From the NCBI RefSeq assembly GCF_001476655.1, contig NZ_LDRT01000007.1, forward strand, positions 19,387 to 83,386: a stretch of 64,000 bases of DNA, given 5' to 3'. The DNA is from Microbacterium testaceum (GTDB lineage: Bacteria > Actinomycetota > Actinomycetes > Actinomycetales > Microbacteriaceae). The notes beneath the pieces are model-generated. The model ran no database searches. It was not told the origin of the DNA and saw only the letters and a list, made by a program, of their open reading frames with translations. The stretch's first letter is position 1. Each line of letters begins with the position of its first letter. Shown piece after piece: positions 8,348-16,524 of the stretch. The position numbers were made by a program, and so were the translations under genes.

Positions 8348-9316
8348 TCAGCCGCCGGTCGAGGTCCACGTGATGATGTCACCGGAGTAGAGCCCGACCT
8401 CGACGCTTCCCGCGTCGGCCTCGGCGATCGACATGTCCTGAACCAAGTAGAAGGTGACGGTGGCTCCGGGCGCGACGGCGGTGATGTCGTACCGGCTCGG
8501 ATACGCCTCGGTCACGGCCGGGTCGTAGACGGCCTCCCCGTAACTGCCGTCGGAGTGGCGATAGCTCGTGCCGAACCGCAGCTGCCAGGCGTCGGAGTCG
8601 ATGGTCTGGTCGGTGAGATTGGTGATCTCGATGGGGATCGCGATCAACGACCCGGAAGCCGTGAACGGAGCGGGGCTCGCCGAGGCCATGTCGTCGGTGA
8701 TGTCGATGGGCGCGAGGGCGCGAAGGGACCAGACCTCGTCGCCCGTGTCGGAATCGATGACGGTCTGAGCGGTGCCCCACGTCAGTTCCGACGTGGATCC
8801 TCGGCCGGGCTGTAGCGCGAGGCGCTGAGCGAGCGTGTACGTATCGGTCTCGGGATCGGGTGCGGAACCGATACCCGAGCCCGACGAGGCGAACCCGGAC
8901 ACCAGCGCGGCGATGAGGGCGATGAGCATGCCGAAGCCGACCAGCACGATCGCCAGCACCGCGGCCACGCGGGCGCCGCCGCGGCGTGCCAGGTGCACGA
9001 TCGCGAGCACGAGAGCGGTGACCAACAACATCCAGGAGAGGAACGAAGCCGTGAACGCGGCGAGCGCGCCCACGCCCGCGAGCGCGAGCGCCGCGATACC
9101 GAGCCCGCGCCGCGGGGGCCGAGACGCGGGGGGACCCGCCGGTGCGGCGGAGCCGTTGGTGAGAATGGCGGGGCTCGGCCAGGGAGCGGGCGCGCCGGCA
9201 GCGGAGGGACCCGCGGCCGGCGGGGCGTCGACGGAAGCTCCCGGACCGTAACCGGCCGACGCCGGACCGTACGCGGCGAACGGCGGGCGCGCTCCCGTCG
9301 TGGTGTGATTCGTCAT
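8348..9316 (-). CDS. Membrane-anchored protein with C-terminal extracellular DUF4352-like domain
   Basis: The 322-residue protein has a disordered Ala/Pro/Gly-rich N-terminus (1-65). Two or three closely spaced hydrophobic segments follow (about 70-135), then a hydrophilic domain from about 145 to the end. The C-terminal half contains IAIPIEITNLTDQTID and a final beta-rich stretch, in the style of DUF4352/telokin-like extracytoplasmic domains. The function is not known. The ATG at 9316 has GGGGAGG just upstream. A decayed copy of its last 60 residues lies immediately downstream (8109-8290), so this family was once duplicated here. Confidence 0.72.
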   Translation of the reverse strand: MTNHTTTGARPPFAAYGPASAGYGPGASVDAPPAAGPSAAGAPAPWPSPAILTNGSAAPAGPPASRPPRRGLGIAALALAGVGALAAFTASFLSWMLLVTALVLAIVHLARRGGARVAAVLAIVLVGFGMLIALIAALVSGFASSGSGIGSAPDPETDTYTLAQRLALQPGRGSTSELTWGTAQTVIDSDTGDEVWSLRALAPIDITDDMASASPAPFTASGSLIAIPIEITNLTDQTIDSDAWQLRFGTSYRHSDGSYGEAVYDPAVTEAYPSRYDITAVAPGATVTFYLVQDMSIAEADAGSVEVGLYSGDIITWTSTGG

Positions 9317-9406
9317 GTCGCCTCCCCGGACTATCGTACGAAGGCCGTCAGGCTCACGGCGGGGTCCTGTGGAAAGTGAGCGCGCGGCTCGTCATACAGT
9401 GGCGGG

Positions 9407-9805
9407 ATGTCCTTCGGCTCCCCCCGCGCGCGTCCGTCGTCGACCTCGGCCTGCCCGTGCGGCGGGGGCGAGTTCGGTCGCTGCTGCGGCCCGATTCTCG
9501 ACGGAGTCGCGGCACCGTCGGCGCAGCGGCTGATGCGTTCCCGATACACCGCGTACGTCGTGGGCGATCTCACGCATCTCGCGCGATCGTGGCATCCGCG
9601 TACCCGTCCCGACGAGCTCGAGCTCGCCGACGGCACCGTCTGGGAGGGTCTCGTGATCGACGAGGCATACGAAGAGGCCGACACCGCCGTCGTCGCGTTC
9701 CGCGCGGCGTGGCGGCTCGGCTCTGAGCACCAGGTCCTGTCGGAGCGCAGCCGGTTCGTCCGCCGTGCCGGGCGTTGGGTCTACCTGGACGGGGACGTGA
9801 GCTGA
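9407..9805 (+). CDS. YchJ/UPF0225 family protein with SEC-C zinc motif
   Basis: The 132-residue protein starts with a SEC-C type zinc motif, CPCGGGEFGRCC (about residues 17-28). It continues with the YchJ signature LMRSRYTAYVVGDLTHLARSWHP and an NTF2-like fold ending FVRRAGRWVYLDG. Family members are common, but their biochemical role is not established. A TACAGT -10 hexamer at 9395-9400 lies exactly six bases before the ATG, so the mRNA is probably leaderless, which also fixes the start. It is divergent from the membrane protein at 9316. Confidence 0.88.
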   Translation: MSFGSPRARPSSTSACPCGGGEFGRCCGPILDGVAAPSAQRLMRSRYTAYVVGDLTHLARSWHPRTRPDELELADGTVWEGLVIDEAYEEADTAVVAFRAAWRLGSEHQVLSERSRFVRRAGRWVYLDGDVS

Positions 9806-9879
9806 GGCCGTCAACCCCGCGAGGGCGTGTCGGGGGTCGCGCGTAGGGTCGGACTCGATCGACCCAGGAGAGGAGCCGC

Positions 9880-10263
9880 ATGATCCCCGACAGATTGCGC
9901 GACCTGCTCGAGGAGCCGTATTACGGCGCGCTCGGCACGGTTCGTCCCGATGGCACGGTGCAGGTGAACCCGATGTGGTTCGAGTACGACGGCGAGCACC
10001 TTCTGTTCACGCACACCGTGACGCGGCAGAAGTACCGCAACCTGCAGCACAACCCGTCGATGAGCTTCATGGTCTACGACCCGGCGCAGCCGTACCGCTA
10101 CATCGAGGTGCGCGGGCGACTGGTCGAAGAGGTCGCCGACCCCGAGGGTGCCTTCTACGTGCGCCTCGGTCAGCGGTACGGAAACCCCGAGCAGCAGGCT
10201 CCGCCGGACCGGGCGGACCGAGTGATCCTGAAGATGTCGATCGAGAAAGCCGGAGGACAGTGA
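9880..10263 (+). CDS. PPOX-class F420-dependent oxidoreductase
   Basis: The 127-residue single-domain protein has the split-barrel flavin-binding fold of the pyridoxamine-phosphate-oxidase superfamily. ALGTVRPDGTVQVNPMWFEYDG and the KYRNLQHNPSMSFMVYDP stretch are typical of the F420-binding branch found in actinobacteria, which reduces small unsaturated substrates with F420H2. Cofactor choice is inferred from family resemblance, not seen. An AGGAGAGGAG ribosome binding site precedes the ATG. The stop is one base before the start of the next gene, an NAD(P)-binding reductase, so the two are translated together. Confidence 0.87.
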   Translation: MIPDRLRDLLEEPYYGALGTVRPDGTVQVNPMWFEYDGEHLLFTHTVTRQKYRNLQHNPSMSFMVYDPAQPYRYIEVRGRLVEEVADPEGAFYVRLGQRYGNPEQQAPPDRADRVILKMSIEKAGGQ

Positions 10264-10264
10264 C

Positions 10265-10930
10265 ATGGAACGCATCGTGATCATCGGGGGCCACGGGAAG
10301 GTCGCCCTGCACCTGGCCGGTCTCCTGTCGAAGCGCGGCGACGAGGCGGTGTCGGTCATCCGCAACCCCGACCAGACGGCCGATGTCGAGAAGGCGGGCG
10401 GAACGCCGCTCGTCCTCGACGTCGAGAAGGCGGACGTCGAGGCGCTCGCCGAGGCCTTCGCCGGGGCGGACGCCGTCGTCTGGGCGGCCGGCGCCGGCGG
10501 CGGGGATGCCGATCGCACGTACGCGGTGGATCGGGATGCCGCGCAACGCGCGGTCGACGCGGCCGGCGTCGCGGGGGTACGACGCTTCGTCATGGTGTCG
10601 TGGATCGGTTCGGTGCCGGATCACGGCATCTCACCCGACGACTCGTTCTTCGCGTATGCCGACGCAAAGCTCGCCGCCGACGACTACGTGCGTGCCAGCG
10701 ACCTGGACTGGACCATCCTCGGCCCCGGAACTCTCACGCTCGATCCGCCCACCGGACGCATCAGCACCGCGCCGCAGGGCTCTGCCGAGGTGGGACGGGC
10801 CGATGTGGCCGCGGTCGCGGCAGCGGTGCTGCTCCAGTCCGCAACGATCGGACGGTTCATCCGTTTCGGCGCGGGCGACACGCTGATCGCGGAGGCGATC
10901 GTCGAGGAGAAGACAGCTCCCTCTCCGTGA
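10265..10930 (+). CDS. NAD(P)-binding Rossmann protein (atypical SDR / NmrA-like)
   Basis: The 221-residue protein has an N-terminal nucleotide site IVIIGGHGKVALHLAGLL, then VWAAGAGGG. A serine/tyrosine region VSWIGSV and YADAKLAADDYV stands where short-chain dehydrogenases have YxxxK. The end is a short hydrophobic substrate domain. Similar small proteins act as reductases or redox-dependent regulators, and the substrate cannot be read from sequence. It follows the F420-type oxidoreductase after one base and should be co-expressed, which suggests a shared redox role. Confidence 0.86.
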   Translation: MERIVIIGGHGKVALHLAGLLSKRGDEAVSVIRNPDQTADVEKAGGTPLVLDVEKADVEALAEAFAGADAVVWAAGAGGGDADRTYAVDRDAAQRAVDAAGVAGVRRFVMVSWIGSVPDHGISPDDSFFAYADAKLAADDYVRASDLDWTILGPGTLTLDPPTGRISTAPQGSAEVGRADVAAVAAAVLLQSATIGRFIRFGAGDTLIAEAIVEEKTAPSP

Positions 10931-10952
10931 CGAGTGGTCCGCGGGGCGCGGA

Positions 10953-11603
10953 TCATTCCCCGGCGGTGTCGTCGTCGTCGATCACGATGACACCGTCGGG
11001 GATGGGCTCGCTCAGCAGCGGCTCCGCGGCCAGAGTGAGATCGATCGTCGCGCGCAGGAGGCCACCCGCGGTCGCCGAGCGCAGCAGCTCGATCTGATCG
11101 AGCTCTCCCAGCGGAGCGATCGCGGCGAGTTGCCACGCCCGCTCGATCGGGTCTTCGGACAGCTCGACCTCGGGATCCCAGCGGCTGCCGCCGAACTGGA
11201 CCGCCCGGCCCAGGACGCGTCGGACGATGCGCTCCGCCTCCTCGAGCAGGGGAGTGAGGGCATCGTTCCACCCGAGATCCGGGAGGGCGCGCACGTCGGC
11301 GCGCGGGTAGGGGTCGTCGTCGAGCCAGGTGACGATCTCGAAGCGTCCTGTGCCGCGGGCGACGATCTGGAGCTGGTCCGCCTCGGGGAGCACGTGGCTC
11401 AAGCGGGCCATCGTGCCGATCGCGAACCGCTGGTCTCCGCCCCCGGTCTCGGTTCCGCGCTCGATGAGGACGACACCGAACGCGGGGTCGGACTCGTCGA
11501 GCAACCGCCCGAGCATGACGAGGTAGCGCTCTTCGAAGATCCGCAGCGCCAACGGCGTGTGCGGGAAGAGGACAGCTCCCAGAGGGAACATCGCGGTACC
11601 CAT
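10953..11603 (-). CDS. Lon N-terminal (substrate-binding) domain protein
   Basis: The protein consists only of a Lon-N (LAN) domain: MFPLGAVLFPHTPLALRIFEERYLVML at the start, then FGVVLIERG and LPEADQLQIVARGTGRFEI, with a helical C-terminus ending in an acidic IDDDD tail. It has no ATPase or protease part. Such proteins are widespread in actinobacteria and are assumed to bind proteins, but no function is proven. I choose the ATG at 11603 (216 residues) because the family begins at this point; an upstream ATG at 11651 would add 16 unrelated residues. It converges on the NAD-binding gene with a 22-base gap. Confidence 0.87.
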   Translation of the reverse strand: MGTAMFPLGAVLFPHTPLALRIFEERYLVMLGRLLDESDPAFGVVLIERGTETGGGDQRFAIGTMARLSHVLPEADQLQIVARGTGRFEIVTWLDDDPYPRADVRALPDLGWNDALTPLLEEAERIVRRVLGRAVQFGGSRWDPEVELSEDPIERAWQLAAIAPLGELDQIELLRSATAGGLLRATIDLTLAAEPLLSEPIPDGVIVIDDDDTAGE

Positions 11604-11776
11604 CGCCCCAGTCAACCAGGGTCGCGAGCAACCGGGGTCGGAGAAGGCCAAGTCGTGCCCTTCCCACGGGGTCGGTCCGATTCCGCACGGCCGCGCCGTG
11701 ACGACGGCTCGACCGCAGGCGGTGTCACCTCCGGGGTCGCCTCACCGGCGGCGTCACCGGAGGAGCGGCCCGGGTG

Positions 11777-12841
11777 TCACCCCTCCCCGTCCCGCAGCGT
11801 CTCGTGCACGCGGTGCAGATCCATCAGGAGCGAGCCGACCAGCACCCAGTGGGCGGGGGACGGCGTGCGGATCTGCAGCGGACGGGTGAGCGCGGGCTCC
11901 TCGGTCGCGATGGGGAGGTCGGCCCCCGTGTCCACCGCGAACGCGCGGCGGACGTCGTGCGCCGCGCGGTGCAGCTGCTCGGCGATGGCGCGCACCGACG
12001 GCTCCTCGGCAATGGTCGCGTCGTAGCCGTCGTAGACGGCGCGGGTCATGCCGATCGCCTGCGTCACCACGGGCGTGAAGCGATCGAGCAGATCCTGCAT
12101 CGCGCGCAGATCGGTCCGGTGACGGCCGCTGCGAGGATTCAATGACAGCGAGTCGGCGCCGTCCGCGATGGCGGCGGCCGCAGCATCTCGGACGGGGCGC
12201 AGCAGTCGCGCCTCGAGAAGGAGCTCTTCCAGGCTCGCCGGAGTCTGCGGCGCCTCGAGGGCCTCGGCGAGGCGCTCCAGAGCCGCGGCGAGCTCGCGCC
12301 CGAGGACCTCAAGCTTCTCGCGCGCGGGCGGGACGAGAACCGGCGGAACGAGCGCGACGTTGACGACGATGCCGACGAGCGCCCCGATGAGCGTCTCGAG
12401 CACGCGGTCGACGGCGTAGTTGGGTGTCGCGGTGCCCAGCGCGAGGACGAGGATCGCGCTGATCGCGACCTGATTGGTCGCGCCGGGCGACATCCGCAGC
12501 GCCCACGCGATCACCAGTGCCACTCCGGCAGAGAGCAGGATCACCCAGGTCGGGCTGCCGAGCGCGATGCCGAGGAGCGAGGCGATGACGACGCCGACGA
12601 CGACGCCGACGCTGCGTTCCACCGCACGGGTCAGCGACTGGTTGATGCTGGGCTGGACCACGAGGAGCGCGGCGATCGCGGCGAAGATCGGCGGCGGTCC
12701 CTGCACCAGCCATCCGGCGACGAGCCATGCGGCGACGGTGGCGATCGCGGACTTCGCCACCTGGAGGAGGGGTGCGCGGCGTTTCGTCCGGAACGACAGG
12801 CTCTCGCGCATCAGCCGCGAGGGGATCGAGAGCACGGTCAC
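11777..12841 (-). CDS. FUSC-family integral membrane protein
   Basis: The 354-residue protein has about six hydrophobic segments in the first 190 residues (for example IATVAAWLVAGWLV and SVGVVVGVVIASLLGIALG), then a soluble helical half. PSINQSLTRAVERSVGVVVG is characteristic of the FUSC/aromatic-acid exporter superfamily, of which this would be a half-size member. Substrates of the actinobacterial members are unknown. The GTG at 12841 overlaps the stop of the HxlR regulator gene (GTGA), so it is co-translated with that regulator. A role in exporting quinone-like or aromatic stress compounds would fit but is inference. Confidence 0.85.
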   Translation of the reverse strand: MTVLSIPSRLMRESLSFRTKRRAPLLQVAKSAIATVAAWLVAGWLVQGPPPIFAAIAALLVVQPSINQSLTRAVERSVGVVVGVVIASLLGIALGSPTWVILLSAGVALVIAWALRMSPGATNQVAISAILVLALGTATPNYAVDRVLETLIGALVGIVVNVALVPPVLVPPAREKLEVLGRELAAALERLAEALEAPQTPASLEELLLEARLLRPVRDAAAAAIADGADSLSLNPRSGRHRTDLRAMQDLLDRFTPVVTQAIGMTRAVYDGYDATIAEEPSVRAIAEQLHRAAHDVRRAFAVDTGADLPIATEEPALTRPLQIRTPSPAHWVLVGSLLMDLHRVHETLRDGEG

Positions 12842-13206
12842 TCCGGACGGGCGACGATGGCGGCGGCGTTCTCGGCGACCCAGCCCATGAGGGGGAGGAC
12901 GTGTGTCATCAGGCCGCGGCCGCGGTCGGTCAGCCCGTACTCCACACGCGGAGGCACCTCGGGATAGGCGGTGCGGACCACCAGTCCGTCTGCCTCCAGC
13001 GTCTTCAACGTGCTCGCGAGCATCTTCTCGCTGATCCCCGAGACGTTCCGGCGCAGCACGCCCCACCGCTGCGTCCCGTCCGACAGGGCCATGAGCACGA
13101 GAATGCCCCACTTCCCCATGACGTGGTCGAGTACGGTCCGAGTGGGACACCCGTCGGAAAAAAGTCCCGGGTGTTCTGCCCTGATTTCAGCAAGACTGAC
13201 GCTCAT
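12838..13206 (-). CDS. HxlR-family transcriptional regulator, QorR-like with single cysteine
   Basis: The 122-residue protein is a winged-helix HxlR (DUF24) regulator: CPTRTVLDHVMGKWGILVLM, then FGVLRR-like WGVLRRNVSGISEKMLASTL and YGLTDRG. Cys20 is the only cysteine and sits where QorR of Corynebacterium and related sensors carry their redox-active residue. The gene is divergent from a QorB-like quinone reductase, the same arrangement as qorR-qor2. Inference: it represses the reductase and itself until quinones or diamide oxidise Cys20. The ATG at 13206 lies next to a GTACC/GGTAC operator. The stop overlaps the FUSC gene by four bases. Confidence 0.9.
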   Translation of the reverse strand: MSVSLAEIRAEHPGLFSDGCPTRTVLDHVMGKWGILVLMALSDGTQRWGVLRRNVSGISEKMLASTLKTLEADGLVVRTAYPEVPPRVEYGLTDRGRGLMTHVLPLMGWVAENAAAIVARPE

Positions 13207-13210
13207 GTGA

Positions 13211-13233
13211 GTACCTAACCAGAAAGTGGGTAC
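13211..13233. promoter_or_regulatory. Putative HxlR operator
   Basis: GTACC at 13211-13215 and GGTAC at 13229-13233 form an inverted repeat with 13 bases between the arms. It lies five bases upstream of the HxlR start and within the divergent promoter region. GTAC half-sites with this spacing are the known operator type of HxlR/QorR regulators. Binding by the adjacent regulator is inferred. Confidence 0.7.
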
Positions 13234-13299
13234 CAGCATTCCGGAATGTGCCGAACGGGGGTGCGTTGTGCTCGACGTACCGACCGAAAGGACACTCCC

Positions 13300-14160
13300 A
13301 TGACCCTCCTCGTCACCGCCGCTTCCGGACACCTCGGCCGTCTCGTCGTCGACGCCCTGCTCGAGCGCGGCGTCCCGGCATCCGATGTCGTCGCCGGCGT
13401 CCGCACCCCCGCCAAGGCGAGCGACCTCGCCGACCGCGGCATCCGCGTCGTCGAGTTCGACTACGCGCGCCCCGAGACTCTCGCGCCGGCTCTCGACGGC
13501 GTGAGCCGCGTTCTGCTGATCTCCGGGACCGACGCCGACCGCGTCGCCGGCCACGGAAACGTCGTCGAGGCGGTGCGGGCGGCCGGCATCGAGCGTCTCG
13601 TCTACACGAGCGCTCCGCGCAACGACGAGATCGACTACGCGCTCGGCGCCGACCACAAGGCGACCGAGGGTCTCATCGCCGCGTCCGGCGTCGAGGCGAC
13701 CATCTTGCGCAACAACTGGTACTCCGAGAACTACCTCGACACCGTGGCCCGTGCGGCCGAGACGGGCGAGATCGTCGCCGCCGTCGGAGACGCCCGCGTG
13801 GCCAGCGCCAGCCGTCGCGACTACGCCGAGGCCGCGGCGATCGCGCTGATCGGAGACGAGCTGCGCGGACAGACGCTCGAACTGGGCGGAGACGTCGCGT
13901 GGACGTACGACGAGCTCGCGGCGGCGGCCTCGGAGGTCGTCGGCCGCCCCGTCGTCTACACGGCCGTGACCGTCGAACAGCTCGCGGCCGGTCTCGAGGC
14001 AGCGGGACTGGATGCCGGTACCGCCGCCTTCGTCGCGGGCATCGACGACGCGATCGCTCGCGGCGCGCTGGCGCAGACCGACGGCACGCTGTCGCGCGTC
14101 CTCGGACGCCCGACCACGGCGCTCGTGGAGGGACTGCGCGAAGGTCTCGCCGCGCGCTGA
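13300..14160 (+). CDS. QorB-like NAD(P)H:quinone reductase (atypical SDR)
   Basis: The 286-residue protein begins with the nucleotide site LLVTAASGHLGRLVVDALL. It continues with LLISGTD, a YTSAPRND segment, and the family-specific ILRNNWYSENYLD and GDVAWTYDELA. This is the QorB/NmrA-type branch that reduces quinones with NADPH. A GAAAGGA ribosome binding site precedes the ATG at 13300. It is divergent from the HxlR regulator, whose operator lies between them, so it is probably induced by quinone or disulfide stress. Catalysis is inferred from family membership. Confidence 0.9.
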   Translation: MTLLVTAASGHLGRLVVDALLERGVPASDVVAGVRTPAKASDLADRGIRVVEFDYARPETLAPALDGVSRVLLISGTDADRVAGHGNVVEAVRAAGIERLVYTSAPRNDEIDYALGADHKATEGLIAASGVEATILRNNWYSENYLDTVARAAETGEIVAAVGDARVASASRRDYAEAAAIALIGDELRGQTLELGGDVAWTYDELAAAASEVVGRPVVYTAVTVEQLAAGLEAAGLDAGTAAFVAGIDDAIARGALAQTDGTLSRVLGRPTTALVEGLREGLAAR

Positions 14161-14194
14161 CCGGACGGCGTGAGGTGCCGCGGTCGTCGGCACC

Positions 14195-14551
14195 TCACGC
14201 TCCCGTGGTCGCCGCACGGCGGGCCGTGAGGTGGCGCTGGCGCATCGCGAGGAAGAGCGGGAACGTGAACGCGAACGCGGTGAGGCCCGAGAGCACGACG
14301 TACAGCCACCCGAACCGCATCCCGATGCGGCGCGCCTCGACGATGACGAACACGCTCCCGGCGACGGCCACGACGAGCAGATCGACGGTGATCGACGACA
14401 CCGCCGGGCCGCTCGCGACGAGGTCGCCGAGGAAGTCGCGCATCTGCACGATCGCGAGGGCGTTGAAGGTCCACGTGCCCACCAGTCCCGCAACCGACAG
14501 GACGAGGTACAGCACGGCGGTCGGAGTCCAGTGACGACGAAGCTCGCTCAT
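14195..14551 (-). CDS. DUF2834-type small membrane protein
   Basis: The 118-residue protein has three hydrophobic segments (about 13-33, 50-70 and 80-100). The stretch QMRDFLGDLV, then EARRIGMRFGWLYVVLS, is characteristic of DUF2834 proteins. The function is unknown. It ends convergently with the quinone reductase and is divergent from the DksA-type gene. Confidence 0.8.
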   Translation of the reverse strand: MSELRRHWTPTAVLYLVLSVAGLVGTWTFNALAIVQMRDFLGDLVASGPAVSSITVDLLVVAVAGSVFVIVEARRIGMRFGWLYVVLSGLTAFAFTFPLFLAMRQRHLTARRAATTGA

Positions 14552-14603
14552 GCCCCGATCCTGCCGCAGAGCCGATGTCGGTGGCGGGGGCTAGCGTCGA
14601 GGG

Positions 14604-14945
14604 ATGGATGCCGCACAGGCCGAGCGCATGCTCGACGACCGCCGGCGCGAGGTCGATCATCGCCTCGCACGCTTGCGCGAAGACGAGGCGAGCCTGCGTC
14701 ACGATCGGGCGGATGCCACGGCCGACGACGAGCACGATCCCGAGGGCTCCACCCTCTCGGGGGAGTGGGCGCAGGTCGACGCCCTGCGCCGGGGCGCCGA
14801 GGCCGAGCGCCTCGAGATCCAGGCGGCGCGGGAGCGCGTGGCATCCGGGACGTTCGGGGTGTGCGAGAACTGCGGCCGCCCGATCGGTGACGCCCGGTTG
14901 GAGGCACGTCCTTTCGCCCGCCGTTGCATCGCGTGCGCGCTGTGA
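14604..14945 (+). CDS. DksA/TraR-type zinc-finger protein
   Basis: The 113-residue protein has an N-terminal coiled coil (about 5-80, rich in Arg and Glu) and a C-terminal C4 zinc finger, CENCG with CIAC. This is the DksA/TraR layout, in which the coiled coil enters the RNA polymerase secondary channel. The acidic tip residues are not obvious, so a DksA-like role is only suggested. A TAGCGT hexamer at 14592-14597 lies six bases before the ATG, so the message is probably leaderless. Confidence 0.87.
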   Translation: MDAAQAERMLDDRRREVDHRLARLREDEASLRHDRADATADDEHDPEGSTLSGEWAQVDALRRGAEAERLEIQAARERVASGTFGVCENCGRPIGDARLEARPFARRCIACAL

Positions 14946-14974
14946 CGGGCGAAGACAGAACTTAGGCTGAGAGC

Positions 14975-15190
14975 ATGGAATCGGTCCTGATCGCCCTGCT
15001 GTTCGCCAACGCCGTTTTCAACGCGGTGGTCTGGCCGCGGTTCTACACGCGCGTCGCGAAGGACCCTCGCGCGAAGAACGCCGCGGGCAAGGCGACACCC
15101 TTCCTCATCGTGCACACCGTCCTCATCGCACTGGCGCTCGTGCTGGCCCTGGCATCGCTGATCGCGGCGATCGCCGCGCTCGTTTCCTGA
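14975..15190 (+). CDS. SCO4848-family small membrane protein
   Basis: The 71-residue protein has two hydrophobic helices (about 4-22 and 43-70) flanking a basic middle, RFYTRVAKDPRAK. This matches a small membrane protein conserved across actinobacteria and named after SCO4848, with no known function. TAGGCT at 14963-14968 is six bases before the ATG, so it has its own leaderless promoter although it follows the zinc-finger gene by 29 bases. Confidence 0.83.
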   Translation: MESVLIALLFANAVFNAVVWPRFYTRVAKDPRAKNAAGKATPFLIVHTVLIALALVLALASLIAAIAALVS

Positions 15191-15198
15191 CCTCTCGG

Positions 15199-15291
15199 TA
15201 GAATGGCAGGGCGGGTTCGCCCGCCGCACGCAGTGCAACTACCTACCGGCTCGGCAAGGCGGCACGTTCCCCCGCCTCCGGAGACCGCTCT
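15199..15291 (+). promoter_or_regulatory. Promoter and structured 5' leader of the MFS gene
   Basis: TAGAAT at 15199-15204 is a good -10 hexamer. The predicted transcript starts near 15211 and has a leader of about 80 bases. Near its 5' end GGCGGG-TTCG-CCCGCC (15210-15225) forms a very stable UUCG-capped hairpin. A GGAG sequence lies before the ATG at 15292. A long leader is unusual beside the many leaderless genes here and may carry regulation. I do not recognise a riboswitch class. Confidence 0.45.
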
Positions 15292-16521
15292 ATGACTCTG
15301 CCCGTGACCACCCGCCGCTCGCTCATCCACCACACCGGTCTCTGGTATTTCCCGGTGGCGTTCGTGGCCCGCCTGCCGTTCGCCATGATGACGGTCGGGG
15401 TCCTGGCTCTGGTCGTCGCCGTGCGCGGGTCGGTGGCTCTCGGTGGGCTCACCTCGGCCGCGGTCGGGCTCGGTGTCGTCGTCGCGGGCCCGGTGCTCGG
15501 CGATCTCGCCGACCGTTTCGGGCAGCGGCGTGTGCTCGTGCCGGTGGGCGTGGCCAACGGCATCCTGCTCTCGCTCTTCCCCCTCGTCGTCTCCGCGTCC
15601 GATGCGGATGCCCTGCTGCTCGCCTCCGCGATCGCGATCGGGCTCACGGGTCCGCAGACCGCCGCGATGTCGCGTAGCCGGGTCATGGCACTCATCGGCG
15701 AGCGCGTCGAGCCCCAGCGCCGCGAGCGCACCTTCTCGCGTGCGATGGCGTACGAGTCCGCCGCAGATGAGACGGCGTTCGTGATCGGCCCGTTCGTGGT
15801 CGGTCTGCTGGCCGCGCTGATCGCCCCGTGGGCACCGATCGCGGGCGCGGCGGTGCTCAGTTTCGTCTTCGTCACGGCGTTCGCGCTGCACCCGACGGGC
15901 CGCGCCGTCCCCGAGCGTTCCGAGCGCGCGGCGATGGCGCCGGCGCGGGAACTCCTGCACCCGCGACTGCTCGTGCTCGTGGCCGCGGTCTTCGGTGTGG
16001 GACTGTTCTTCGGCTCGACGCTCACCTCGCTCACCGCGTTCATGGAAGCCCAGGGCGCTCCCGAGGCCGGCGCCCTGCTGTACGGGGTCATGGGCGTCGG
16101 CTCGGCCGTCCTCGCCCTCGCCGTCGCCGTGCTTCCGGCCCGCTTCTCGCTGCGGTGGCGGCTCGTGGCGTTCGCGAGCATCCTCACCGCCTCGGCGGGC
16201 GCGTACACCGTCGGCGGATCCGTTCCCACGGTGACCCTCGTGCTGTGCCTCATGGGCATCGGCGTCGGTCCCTCGCTCGTCACGCTCTTCAGCCTCGCCG
16301 GACACCGTGCCCCGCGCGGGCGCACCGCGTCGACGATGACCGTCCTCGCCTCGGCGTTGACGCTCGCGCAGGCGCTGTCGTCGGCGGTGACCGGCGCGGT
16401 CGCCGAGCAGGTCTCGGTCGAGGCGGCGATGCTGTTCCCCGCGGGCGCGGCGCTCCTCGTGCTGGCGACGGCCGCGGTGAACGCCGTGCGCAGCCCCCGG
16501 TGGGACCGCCGGACCCCCTGA
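15292..16521 (+). CDS. Major facilitator superfamily transporter
   Basis: The 409-residue protein has about twelve hydrophobic segments in two bundles. GDLADRFGQRRVLVPVG (about 64-80) is the MFS loop 2-3 signature. The middle loop (about 195-225) is charged and includes PERSERAAMAPARELLHPR. It resembles single-polypeptide drug or metabolite exporters of actinobacteria. Substrate is unknown. The gene has its own promoter and a structured leader (15199-15291). The downstream yidC-like gene converges on it with only three bases between stops. Confidence 0.88.
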   Translation: MTLPVTTRRSLIHHTGLWYFPVAFVARLPFAMMTVGVLALVVAVRGSVALGGLTSAAVGLGVVVAGPVLGDLADRFGQRRVLVPVGVANGILLSLFPLVVSASDADALLLASAIAIGLTGPQTAAMSRSRVMALIGERVEPQRRERTFSRAMAYESAADETAFVIGPFVVGLLAALIAPWAPIAGAAVLSFVFVTAFALHPTGRAVPERSERAAMAPARELLHPRLLVLVAAVFGVGLFFGSTLTSLTAFMEAQGAPEAGALLYGVMGVGSAVLALAVAVLPARFSLRWRLVAFASILTASAGAYTVGGSVPTVTLVLCLMGIGVGPSLVTLFSLAGHRAPRGRTASTMTVLASALTLAQALSSAVTGAVAEQVSVEAAMLFPAGAALLVLATAAVNAVRSPRWDRRTP

Positions 16522-16524
16522 GTC

